Under the pieces are notes generated by a model that was not told the DNA's origin, did not search any database, and saw only the letters and a program-made list of their open reading frames with translations. Below, piece by piece: positions 43,327 to 51,571 of a DNA stretch of 64,000 nt. This stretch comes from Paenibacillus lignilyticus (GTDB taxonomy: Bacteria > Bacillota > Bacilli > Paenibacillales > Paenibacillaceae), in the NCBI RefSeq assembly GCF_017942085.1, contig NZ_JAGKSP010000005.1, positions 62,001 through 126,000 on the forward strand, in the 5' to 3' direction. Position numbers and translations under genes: made by a program. Numbering within the stretch: the stretch's first letter is position 1; each line of letters opens with the position of its first letter.

Positions 43327-44859
43327 ATGAACCTGAAGGCGCAAATTCATGATTGGATGCGGCAGCACCGCGAGGAAGGCGTCGGATTGCTGCAAAGCTT
43401 GGTCCGAATCGCCAGCACGCAAGGGAATGAACAGGAAGCGCAGCTGCTCGTTGCGGGCAAATTATTCGAGATGAAGCTGGATGTGGATCTGTGGGAGCCC
43501 GATGGTGCCCTGCTGGAAAAGCATCCTTATTTCTATTCGCCCAGAACGAGCTTCGCCGGCAGTCCGAATGTGGTAGGCGTCCTGCGGGGGAGTGGGGGCG
43601 GCCGTTCGATCATCTTAAACGGTCATATGGACGTGGTGCCGGAAGGAGATCGATCGCAGTGGCGAAGTCAGCCTTACAGCGGTGAAGTGGTGGACGGGAA
43701 ACTGTATGGGCGCGGCGCGTCGGATATGAAAGGCGGCAATGTCTCATTGTTGCTTGCGATACAAGCAATTCGGAGTCTGGGGATCACGCTGAAAGGTGAT
43801 GTGATCTTTCAAAGCGTCATCGAGGAAGAAAGCGGTGGAGCCGGGACGCTTGCGATGATCGTGAAAGGGTATAAGGCCGATGCGGCGTTGATACCGGAGC
43901 CGACCAATATGCGGATTTTTCCGAAACAGCAGGGGTCCATGTGGTTCCGAATCGTGGTGAAGGGCCGTGCGGCGCATGGAGGAACTCGGTACGAGGGCGT
44001 AAGCGCGATTGAGAAAAGCATGCTCGTGGTCGCTCATGTGCTGGAGCTTGAGCAGGTGCGCAATGCGGGGATCCAGGATCCGCTCTTTGCGGATAATCCG
44101 ATCCCAATCCCGATCAACATCGGCACGATCCAAGGGGGCAATTGGCCATCCTCCGTTCCTGACACCGTGACATTGGAAGGCCGTATGGGTGTTGCGCCGG
44201 AGGAATCGCTCGAGCAAGCCAAAGAGCAAATGGCCAATTGGCTCGAGCTGCTCGAGGAGAAGGATGAGTGGTTCCGCACTGCACCGCCCGAGCTTGAATG
44301 GTTCGGCGCAAGGTGGGTGCCGGGAAGCGTAGATCCGGCCCATGAATTGGTGCAGATCGTAGCGGAGCAGTACACGGCGGTGACGCATCGACCGGCTGTT
44401 CTGGAAGCTTCGCCGTGGGGCACAGATGGCGGTCTGCTGACGGTGCTGGCCGATACGCCGTGTATTGTTTTCGGCCCCGGCCTCACGCAGATGGCCCATT
44501 ACCCGAACGAGCATATCGAGCTGGATGCCATGTTCGAAGCAGCCGAGATTATCGCGCTCACGATGGCACAGTGGTGCGGAGTTGAAGTTGATGATATTGG
44601 CATGGGTGAGGGAGTGGGTGTCGGTGATGGCGCGAGTGCTGGAGCGGAAGCAGGTGCAAGTGCAGAAGTAGGATCAGGAGCAACAGTAGAAGCAGAATCA
44701 GGAGAAGGAGGAGAAGGAGTAGAAGCAGATGCAGAAGCGACAGCGGGAGCAGTAGCAGAAGTAGAAGCAGACGCAGGGGCAACCGCGGGAGTAGTAGCAG
44801 GAGAAGGAGTAGAAGCACAATTAAACGAAGAAACAGTAACTAAAACTAACCGGCACTAA
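43327..44859 (+). CDS. yodQ: M20-family deacylase (YodQ-like) with low-complexity tail
   Basis: The M20 metallohydrolase core has ILNGHMDVVPEG, LYGRGASDMKGGN, SVIEEESGGAGT and ALIPEPTNM, supplying the two-metal site. It is likely to deacetylate 4-acetamidobutyrate (giving GABA) or a related N-acyl compound. ATG 43327 follows AAGGAGG. After about residue 420 the core ends and an extra tail of some 90 residues consisting mainly of Ala, Gly, Glu and Val is added; relatives end near residue 430. The tail is coded by GNA-type codons in a purine-rich tract. Confidence 0.88.
   Translation: MNLKAQIHDWMRQHREEGVGLLQSLVRIASTQGNEQEAQLLVAGKLFEMKLDVDLWEPDGALLEKHPYFYSPRTSFAGSPNVVGVLRGSGGGRSIILNGHMDVVPEGDRSQWRSQPYSGEVVDGKLYGRGASDMKGGNVSLLLAIQAIRSLGITLKGDVIFQSVIEEESGGAGTLAMIVKGYKADAALIPEPTNMRIFPKQQGSMWFRIVVKGRAAHGGTRYEGVSAIEKSMLVVAHVLELEQVRNAGIQDPLFADNPIPIPINIGTIQGGNWPSSVPDTVTLEGRMGVAPEESLEQAKEQMANWLELLEEKDEWFRTAPPELEWFGARWVPGSVDPAHELVQIVAEQYTAVTHRPAVLEASPWGTDGGLLTVLADTPCIVFGPGLTQMAHYPNEHIELDAMFEAAEIIALTMAQWCGVEVDDIGMGEGVGVGDGASAGAEAGASAEVGSGATVEAESGEGGEGVEADAEATAGAVAEVEADAGATAGVVAGEGVEAQLNEETVTKTNRH
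44590..44838 (+). repeat. Purine-rich GNA codon tract coding the YodQ tail
   Basis: The plus strand is made of repeated GCA, GAA, GGA and GTA triplets with few pyrimidines, encoding Ala/Glu/Gly/Val. It looks like expansion of a short trinucleotide repeat inside the 3' end of the deacylase gene. Confidence 0.85.
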
Positions 44860-44914
44860 ATGGCCAAGCGGGCATTTTCGGCTAATTTCGCTGAACTGAT
44901 TCGATAAAAATGCG

Positions 44915-45099
44915 CTAACGAATCGTAGAGGTCTTATTCGTGCGAAAACAGCTGCTATTTAATTCTAACGAATCGTAGAGGTCTTATTTGAGGTAATTGG
45001 AGCGCAAAAGGGTATTTTTACGCCAAATAACGTCTGTAGGATTCGTTAGAATTTCAAAAGGTGTTATTTGGCCGAAATAAGACCTCTGTGATTCGTTAG
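44915..45099. repeat. Four copies of a 25-bp repeat, two direct and two inverted
   Basis: CTAACGAATC-type units with AGAGGTCTTATT lie at 44915 and 44965 on the plus strand and at 45025 and 45075 on the minus strand. Outer and inner copies can pair into a long cruciform or RNA stem. The stretch 44860-45137 holds no gene that I can see and lies between two converging operons. Confidence 0.85.
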
Positions 45100-45137
45100 A
45101 GTTTTACACAGGGTGAACGCCGCCATGTCAGCATAAC

Positions 45138-45183
45138 AAAAGCCGCCTCAAAAGCGCATCGCGCAATATTGAGGCGGCTTTTT
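45138..45183. terminator. Bidirectional terminator between yodQ and kamA
   Basis: AAAAGCCGCCTCAA pairs with TTGAGGCGGCTTTT, with T on both strands, loop of 17. It can serve both converging operons. Confidence 0.9.
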
Positions 45184-45257
45184 GGTGTTGTTCGACGATT
45201 ATCGGCGGCCGCTCGCTCACCTTCGCCTGCTGCCGGCGGCTAACGCCGCCGCCGCAG

Positions 45258-46763
45258 TTACTCGCTCGCGCCCTCAGGCTCGCCCTTCGGCTGCGTTTGC
45301 TCCGGCGCGCCATCCCCGCCGGCAGGCGAAGCCTGCTGCTTCGCGCCATCGCTGCTCGATTGATCCTGCTGCCGCGCGCGCATGAGCTTTTGCTTCATCT
45401 CGTCGCGTTTCTCGCGTTTGTCCTTGAGCGAGTGGTGGTCGGCCGCCTGCTCATACAGCTTGCGTCTGCCGATGCGGCGCAAATTTTCTGGCACCAGGTT
45501 GAAATTTTCATCTTTGATGAGCGAGATAATGCCGGTGCTTGGGGGCTGCTTCTCAATGCCATAGATTTCGTTGAAATACTCATCCGCACGACCCGGCACG
45601 TAGTTGCTCGGCTCCGGATAACCGACGATGACGCCTTCATAGTTGCGCAAGATCACTTTATCCTGACTTTGCGAGATGAGATAGTTCGGTTGAAGGGCGA
45701 TTTTACCGCCTCCGCCCGGGGCATCAACGACGAAAGTCGGAACAGCATAGCCGCTGGTATGTCCGCGAAGCGCTTCAATGATTTCCAGCCCTTTGGAGAC
45801 GGGCGCACGGAAGTGGCCGATCCCTTCGGACAAATCGCATTGATAGATATAGTAAGGCCGCACGCGGATTTTGACCAGCTCATGCATGAGTTTTTTCATA
45901 ATATGCGTACTATCGTTAATTCCTGCGAGGATGACCGATTGATTGCCGAGCGGCACGCCCGCATCAGCCAGCATCGCGCATGCCTTCTTCGCTTCATCCG
46001 TAATTTCCAGCGGATGATTGAAGTGCGTGTTCAGCCAGATCGGATGATACTTGCGAAGCATCGTGCACAGGTTCTCCGTTATCCGCTGCGGGAAGACGAC
46101 CGGCGCCCGCGTGCCGATTCGAATAATCTCCACATGGGGAATCTCACGCAAATTTTTCAATATATATTCCAAAATCGTATCGTTAATCAACAAACCATCG
46201 CCACCGGATAACAGCACATCCCGAACCTCCGGCGTATTGCGGATGTAGGCTATGGCATCGTCCATTTGCTTCTTCGGCACGCCCATCCCTACTTGGCCCG
46301 AGAACCGGCGGCGGGTACAATATCGGCAGTACATGGAGCATTGGTTCGTCACGAGAAAGAGGACGCGATCCGGATACCGATGGGTTAAGCCCGGCATCGG
46401 TGAATCTTCATCTTCGTAGAGTGGATCCTCGAGATCATATTTCGTCTTCAACAGCTCCGCGGAAATCGGAACCGACTGCAGCCGAATCGGACAGCGAGGG
46501 TCATCCGGATGCATGAGGGAGGCATAGTAAGGCGTAATGTTGAGTGGAATCGTTTGCGTCGAAATGAGCACACCTGCCTCTTCATCAGGCGTCAAATTGA
46601 CCACTTGCTTCAGCTCATCCAGCGTCTTAATCGTATGAGTGAGCTGCCACAGCCAGTCATTCCACTGTTCGTCCGTCACATCTTTCCACAACGCTACTTG
46701 CTTCCAGTGCCTCTTGCTGCTTAGGGGCACCTTGTCCGTCCCGCTATCGTTTGACATGCTCAT
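45258..46763 (-). CDS. kamA: Lysine 2,3-aminomutase
   Basis: The 501-residue radical-SAM enzyme has the iron-sulfur motif CSMYCRYC near residue 140, LLSGGDGLLI, the PLP lysine in DAPGGGGKIALQPNY and the SAM-binding WLNTHFNHPLEI. It turns L-lysine into beta-lysine, the first step of the pathway. GTGGAGG precedes ATG 46763. The last 70 or so residues form a charged, Gln/Pro-rich tail (KREKRDEMKQKLMRARQQDQSSS onward) beyond the catalytic core. It is read from its own sigma-54 promoter. Confidence 0.95.
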   Translation of the reverse strand: MSMSNDSGTDKVPLSSKRHWKQVALWKDVTDEQWNDWLWQLTHTIKTLDELKQVVNLTPDEEAGVLISTQTIPLNITPYYASLMHPDDPRCPIRLQSVPISAELLKTKYDLEDPLYEDEDSPMPGLTHRYPDRVLFLVTNQCSMYCRYCTRRRFSGQVGMGVPKKQMDDAIAYIRNTPEVRDVLLSGGDGLLINDTILEYILKNLREIPHVEIIRIGTRAPVVFPQRITENLCTMLRKYHPIWLNTHFNHPLEITDEAKKACAMLADAGVPLGNQSVILAGINDSTHIMKKLMHELVKIRVRPYYIYQCDLSEGIGHFRAPVSKGLEIIEALRGHTSGYAVPTFVVDAPGGGGKIALQPNYLISQSQDKVILRNYEGVIVGYPEPSNYVPGRADEYFNEIYGIEKQPPSTGIISLIKDENFNLVPENLRRIGRRKLYEQAADHHSLKDKREKRDEMKQKLMRARQQDQSSSDGAKQQASPAGGDGAPEQTQPKGEPEGASE

Positions 46764-46806
46764 GATTGGCGCACCTCCACGGAAATTTGCTACTCATCTT
46801 TATTGG

Positions 46807-46822
46807 TGCAAGAAGCATGCCA
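46807..46822 (-). promoter_or_regulatory. Sigma-54 (-24/-12) promoter of kamA
   Basis: Reading the minus strand, TGGCATGCTTCTTGCA has the GG-N10-GC frame. The predicted start near 46796 leaves a 33-base leader before kamA. Confidence 0.85.
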
Positions 46823-46851
46823 ATATTGCCAATCGGCGCGATTTCCACGCG

Positions 46852-46880
46852 AAAAAGGCCTCTGCCTACAAGCAGAAGCC
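46852..46880 (-). terminator. Terminator after the sigma-54 activator gene
   Basis: On the minus strand GGCTTCTGC pairs with GCAGAGGCC (one mismatch) followed by five T. It separates the activator gene from the kamA promoter. Confidence 0.75.
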
Positions 46881-46915
46881 AGCACATCCTGTCAAAATCA
46901 TGTCTTCCTATCGAG

Positions 46916-48328
46916 TCAAGGTTTCTTCGTAATCCCATACCTGTTCAGCTTATATTGCAAGGCTTGCCGCTTCATGCCCAGCTCCTGCGCAGTCTGACTG
47001 ACATTAAAGCCATTCTTCCGAAAAGCGATCGCAATCGCCTCGCGTTCCATCTGCTTCATCCGCTCCGGCAGTCGATCATGACCGCCGCTATCCGCCTCAG
47101 CGATTACTCGATTAACAAGCAATCCACTGGGCAAATGCCGCTCCTCAATCGTTTCCTCATCGATTTCCACCATATTGAAAGCAGATTCAATCGCGTGACC
47201 CAGCTCGCGGACATTACCGGGCCAATTATATGCGGTCAATCGACGCAGCGCATCGGGCGAAATGCTTCGGATTTGAAGCCCGAACACCGGATTCAGCTTC
47301 TCGATAAAATGGTTCACCAGCAGCGGAATATCTTCTTCCCGGTGCTGCAACGGAGGGAGCTCGATCTTCACCACACTCAGCCGGTAAAATAAATCATACC
47401 GCAGCAGCCCTTCTTCAAGCGCTTGCGCCGGATCCATATTCATGGCGGTAATGATACGAACATCTGCCTGCTGCTCATTAGTCCCGCCAATACGCCTGAC
47501 CATGCCATCTTGCAGCACCCTCAGCAGTTTGGCTTGCAGATAAACATCGAGGCTGCTCAGCTCATCCAAGAATAGCGTGCCGCCGCTCGCTTGTTCGAAC
47601 AGGCCGGCCCGATCGACCGCCCCGGTAAACGCGCCTCTTGCCGTACCGAACATGATGCCTTCCAACAGATCGGCTGGGACAGCTGCGCAGTTCTGTGCAA
47701 TAAAAGGTCGATTCCGCCGAGCTCCGGCGTTGTGAATGCTCTGGGCAAACAATTCCTTGCCGGTACCGGTTGGACCGCTAATCATGACGGGAGATACCGT
47801 GCGGGACGTCTTCTTCGCAAGGGTCAGGGCGTCTTGGAACGGTTTGCTCCGGCCGATGAGATCGCTGAACTCATATCTTGCCGTGCCTTTATTCTTGTTT
47901 TCCTTCTGCTTCGCCTGATAGAGCTGATGCCGTAGATCGAGAATTTGATCATGCAGCTGCACAATGCTCGTAATATCCTTCGCCACTTCCAATGCACCGA
48001 TCAGTTTACCGTTGTCATAGAGCGGATACGTGCTGTTAACGGTCATAATGCGCTTGCCCGTCACGTTGAAATAGGTTTGGATATGGGCGGGCAGCTGTTG
48101 TCCGGTCTGCAGCACTTTTTCGAGCGTGCTCGTTTCCTGCGTCAGGGAAGGGTAGAGGTGCAAAATATTTTTCCCGAGCACTTGCTCCCGGTCCAACCCG
48201 TCAATTTCAGCCATTTTATCGTTGTAGAAGACGGTATTGCCTTCCTGGTCAATGAAATGAACACCTACGTCTATCGTGTTTAGAATCTTCTCGAAATAGT
48301 CGGACACGATGCTTTTTCGATCGGACAT
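46916..48328 (-). CDS. Sigma-54-dependent activator, PAS-AAA+-Fis
   Basis: The 470-residue protein has an N-terminal PAS domain (residues about 15-125, [18 protein letters not shown]), an AAA+ domain with Walker A GPTGTGKE, the sigma-54 contact loop GAFTGA, Walker [14 protein letters not shown] and a C-terminal Fis helix-turn-helix ([25 protein letters not shown]). No receiver domain is present, so it is ligand- or redox-sensing rather than phosphorylated. ATG 48328 follows GGAGGCGAG. It should activate the four -24/-12 promoters nearby, the likely inducer being lysine or a catabolite. Confidence 0.93.
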   Translation of the reverse strand: MSDRKSIVSDYFEKILNTIDVGVHFIDQEGNTVFYNDKMAEIDGLDREQVLGKNILHLYPSLTQETSTLEKVLQTGQQLPAHIQTYFNVTGKRIMTVNSTYPLYDNGKLIGALEVAKDITSIVQLHDQILDLRHQLYQAKQKENKNKGTARYEFSDLIGRSKPFQDALTLAKKTSRTVSPVMISGPTGTGKELFAQSIHNAGARRNRPFIAQNCAAVPADLLEGIMFGTARGAFTGAVDRAGLFEQASGGTLFLDELSSLDVYLQAKLLRVLQDGMVRRIGGTNEQQADVRIITAMNMDPAQALEEGLLRYDLFYRLSVVKIELPPLQHREEDIPLLVNHFIEKLNPVFGLQIRSISPDALRRLTAYNWPGNVRELGHAIESAFNMVEIDEETIEERHLPSGLLVNRVIAEADSGGHDRLPERMKQMEREAIAIAFRKNGFNVSQTAQELGMKRQALQYKLNRYGITKKP

Positions 48329-48463
48329 CGTTCGCTCGCCTCCATGCCGTGCCGCAATAATCTGCATAAATTCACACGCTATACACAAAAGTTATGCACC
48401 AAGCCGAATAATCATCACCGAGAAAGCTGCCTAGCATACTGTGTAGGAAGGTGGTGATGAAAA

Positions 48464-48757
48464 ATGACATTTACACTTGCTGCATGGGTGACCTACACGA
48501 TGTGGGCAGTTTTTGCCCTGATGATCATTGATTTTGTAATTGCCTTTTCCAAATCGTTCTGGAAAGGGTCTTTCGATACAACATTTCTCGGCTATTTGAA
48601 AGACATTCTCTACTATGTGCTTCCGCTTAATTTCTTGTTATCGATGGTTTCGATCGATCCGACCGGATACACGCTGATCGTGCTTTTCTTCATAGGCGGC
48701 GCTTCGGTCATCTATAAGTACGTGATGGATATTATCGGTCGATTCCGAGCGCAATAA
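48464..48757 (+). CDS. Small membrane protein of unknown function
   Basis: The 97-residue protein has about three membrane segments (residues 5-28, 45-60 and 68-88) and a basic C-terminus (IIGRFRAQ). AAGGTGGTG precedes ATG 48464. It is divergent from the sigma-54 activator and is a single gene. I do not recognise a family. Confidence 0.75.
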   Translation: MTFTLAAWVTYTMWAVFALMIIDFVIAFSKSFWKGSFDTTFLGYLKDILYYVLPLNFLLSMVSIDPTGYTLIVLFFIGGASVIYKYVMDIIGRFRAQ

Positions 48758-48910
48758 AATCAATAATAGAATTGCTGTAGGGGCTGCGAGGGGGCGAGCC
48801 CCGAACGGCCTCTTTTGGTCTTGGTGCGTTTAGGATATAATTGGGAGGTCATGCTGGCAGCACCATAGCTGCAATCATTTATCCCGTAACGAAAGGTTAG
48901 GTGCGTATTC

Positions 48911-50605
48911 ATGAAATTTAGCGAGTACCGGTACGAACGCCCGGATGTTAAAGAGTTTGAACAGAAGTTTAAGTCGCAATTGGAAACGTTCCTTTCCGCG
49001 CAAACCTATGACGAGCAAGACATTGCCATGACAGCGTTAAACCAACTTCGCAGTGAGTTCGATTCGCAAGCCCAAATCGCGAGCATCCGCCACTCCATTG
49101 ATACGAATGACGAGTTTTATAAAGCCGAGCAAGATTTCTTCGACGAAAGCGGCCCGATTGTGCAAGAATACATAACCGATTACTATCGCGCACTTGTGGG
49201 TTCCAAGTTCAGAACCGAGCTGGAGCAAAAGTGGGGCCGCCAGCTGTTCCAATTGGCCGAGCTGTCGCTTAAGACATTCAGCCCTGAGGTCATTGAGGAT
49301 CTGCAGCAAGAGAATAAGCTGACGACCGAATATTCGAAGCTGATTGCGTCGGCCAAAATCATGTTCGAGGGTGAAGAACGGACTCTGTCCCAGCTCGGGC
49401 CGTTCCAGCAATCGAAGGATCGCGATATGCGCAGACGCGCGATGGAAGCATCATCAGGCTTTATGGCGGAGAACGAAGCAACCTTTGATCGCATTTACGA
49501 TGATCTCGTGAAGGTTCGTACGAAGATTGCGAAGAAGCTTGGTTTTAACAATTATGTGGAACTGGGTTATGCACGTATGAGCCGTACGGATTACAACGCA
49601 GAAATGGTCGCGAACTTCCGCAAACAGGTGCTTCAATATATCGTGCCGGTTGCCTCGAAGCTGAAGGAAGCGCAGAAGAATCGGATTGAAGTCGATGCGT
49701 TGCTGTACTACGACGAGAATTTCTCGTTCAAGACGGGAAATGCAACGCCAAAGGGCAATCCGGAGTGGATCGTGAAAAACGGCGAGAAGATGTATGCGGA
49801 GCTGTCTCCGGAAACCGACGTGTTCTTCCGCTTCATGCAGGATAACGATCTGATGGATCTGGTGGCCAAGAAAGGCAAGCAAGGCGGCGGCTATTGCACG
49901 TACATCAGCAAGTACAGTGCACCTTATATTTTCTCCAACTTTAATGGAACTTCAGGCGATATAGATGTGCTTACGCACGAAGCCGGGCATGCTTTCCAAG
50001 TCTATGAGAGCAGAAGCTTTGCGGTACCCGAGTACAGTTTCCCGACCTATGAGGCTTGCGAAATCCATTCCATGAGCATGGAGTTCTTCACTTGGCCGTG
50101 GATGGATTTGTTCTTCGAGGATGAGGCGGACAAATATCGGTTCGACCATCTGGCAAGCGGATTGATCTTTATCCCTTATGGCGTGACGGTGGATGAATTC
50201 CAACATTTCATCTATGAGAACCCGGATGCAACACCTGCGGAGCGTAAACAAGCCTGGCGCGAAATCGAGCGTAAATATTTGCCGCATCGCAACTACGCGG
50301 ACAACGCGTATCTGGAGCAAGGTGGATTCTGGCATAAGCAGGGCCATATTTTCAACAGTCCGTTCTACTATATCGACTACACGCTTGCACAGATTTGTGC
50401 GTTCCAATTCTGGAAGAAGATGCACGAGGATCGTCCGGAAGCATGGGCAGACTACTTGAACCTATGCCGTCAAGGCGGAAGCTTGTCGTTCACGGAGCTG
50501 GTGAAGGTTGCCGGCTTGAACTCCCCATTTGAAGATGGCTGCGTAGCTTCTGTCATTGGCAGCATAGAGAGCTGGCTGGATGAAGCAGCACCTAATGTCG
50601 AATAA
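48911..50605 (+). CDS. pepF: M3-family oligoendopeptidase (PepF type)
   Basis: The 564-residue protein has the zinc motif LTHEAGHAFQVYE (HExxH) followed by the third ligand glutamate in YEACEIHSMSMEFFTW, as in PepF/M3B oligopeptidases. It is cytoplasmic and should cut short peptides. GAAAGGTTAGG precedes ATG 48911. A good terminator follows. A -10-like TATAAT lies at 48836. Confidence 0.94.
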   Translation: MKFSEYRYERPDVKEFEQKFKSQLETFLSAQTYDEQDIAMTALNQLRSEFDSQAQIASIRHSIDTNDEFYKAEQDFFDESGPIVQEYITDYYRALVGSKFRTELEQKWGRQLFQLAELSLKTFSPEVIEDLQQENKLTTEYSKLIASAKIMFEGEERTLSQLGPFQQSKDRDMRRRAMEASSGFMAENEATFDRIYDDLVKVRTKIAKKLGFNNYVELGYARMSRTDYNAEMVANFRKQVLQYIVPVASKLKEAQKNRIEVDALLYYDENFSFKTGNATPKGNPEWIVKNGEKMYAELSPETDVFFRFMQDNDLMDLVAKKGKQGGGYCTYISKYSAPYIFSNFNGTSGDIDVLTHEAGHAFQVYESRSFAVPEYSFPTYEACEIHSMSMEFFTWPWMDLFFEDEADKYRFDHLASGLIFIPYGVTVDEFQHFIYENPDATPAERKQAWREIERKYLPHRNYADNAYLEQGGFWHKQGHIFNSPFYYIDYTLAQICAFQFWKKMHEDRPEAWADYLNLCRQGGSLSFTELVKVAGLNSPFEDGCVASVIGSIESWLDEAAPNVE

Positions 50606-50623
50606 GCAAGCATTGAAGGAAAG

Positions 50624-50650
50624 AAAACCGCCATTGTTGGCGGTTTTTTT
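50624..50650 (+). terminator. Rho-independent terminator
   Basis: AAAACCGCC pairs with GGCGGTTTT over a six-base loop and is followed by T, just after pepF. Confidence 0.92.
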
Positions 50651-50794
50651 GTGCGTCAAACAGGGTTCTGCAGGGAAGTGAGGAATTAGAGTACAGAGTG
50701 TAGTGGCAGGTGTTGAAAAAGATTTTTATCGTTTAGATAGATTTCAGCTTCGGCTGGCATCTTTAGATATAGGTTGATGGGAGGAGGCAGTGAA

Positions 50795-51571
50795 TTGTTG
50801 GTTTCTAATCCTGCTGAACAGGAGCATCACGATGAGAAAGCGCCTGCACAAGAAGCGGATCTGGTCGCGCTGGCGAGAACGGGCGATCCGGATGCATTCG
50901 GGGAACTCGTCCGCAGAAGCAGGGCCAAAGCGTTTAATCTGGCTTACTCCCTGACGCAGGATCACCATCTTGCTGAAGATGTGGTGCAGGAAGCGCTCGT
51001 GCGGGCCTTTCTTCATCTGGGATCGCTCGTGGACAGCAGCCGTTTCGCCCCTTGGCTCAAAACGATTGTGCGAAATGAAGCCAACATGAAGCTGCGCCGA
51101 GGGGGACCGCATCGCAGGGAGCGGCCGTTTACCAGCTGGAGCAGCAAGGAGTTCGCTTCGGTGGAAGGTGCTAGGGTTGGGTGCGACGAACCGTATAACA
51201 TTGACCAGGTGCTGTTCCGCCTTGGCAAACTTGCGCTGGATGAAGCGAAGCAGGCGCATGATCCCTCTGCTGCTTTGATGCGTAAAGATTTAGTCGATGG
51301 GATTCGCGGCATGATGTCCTGCTTAACCAGTCGCGAGAAACGAATTTTCGAAGCGTATTTCTTCGATCAGCTGTCGCCGCAGCACATCGCTTCCTTGATG
51401 GACACGGCAGTCGCCAACGTGTACAACAGCATTTCAAGATCACGGCAGAAGCTGCAGCAGGAGCGTATTCGTTCCCAAATCAGCCTGTACATCGAGGGAC
51501 GTAAGAAGTTAGGGAAACCGGCAGCGAAGCTGCTCGCTCCACCGCAGTACAAAATCACATGGAGGGATTGA
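50795..51571 (+). CDS. ECF-type RNA polymerase sigma factor
   Basis: The 258-residue protein has region 2 (DPDAFGELVRRSRAKAFNLAYSLTQDHHLAEDVVQEALVRAFLHL) and region 4 (LTSREKRIFEAYFFDQLSPQHIASLMDTAVANVYNSISRSRQKLQQ). TTG 50795 follows GGGAGGAGG. Its stop overlaps the start of the next gene. That partner is not a typical anti-sigma factor, which is unusual. An AT-rich stretch at 50715-50745 could hold its own promoter. Confidence 0.9.
   Translation: MLVSNPAEQEHHDEKAPAQEADLVALARTGDPDAFGELVRRSRAKAFNLAYSLTQDHHLAEDVVQEALVRAFLHLGSLVDSSRFAPWLKTIVRNEANMKLRRGGPHRRERPFTSWSSKEFASVEGARVGCDEPYNIDQVLFRLGKLALDEAKQAHDPSAALMRKDLVDGIRGMMSCLTSREKRIFEAYFFDQLSPQHIASLMDTAVANVYNSISRSRQKLQQERIRSQISLYIEGRKKLGKPAAKLLAPPQYKITWRD

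Noticed and set aside
43744..44514. 256-residue minus-strand frame in yodQ
   Set aside because: Antisense to the M20 catalytic core; no start site or domain.
44558..44818. Leucine-rich minus-strand frame
   Set aside because: It is the complement of the GNA repeat tract (CTC/CTT/CTG/CTA) and not a real protein.
45297..46211. 304-residue plus-strand frame opposite kamA
   Set aside because: It is the shadow of a radical-SAM enzyme with clear motifs.
46823..46990. Shared activator-binding motif upstream of kamA, gabT and yodT
   Set aside because: I compared the regions by eye and found no convincing common dyad; the only shared motif was part of the ablB -12 element.
48781..48841. GGGGCT/AGCCCC hairpin and TATAAT before pepF
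   Set aside because: The hairpin has no T-run and no good -35 matches the TATAAT, so neither a terminator nor a promoter was called.
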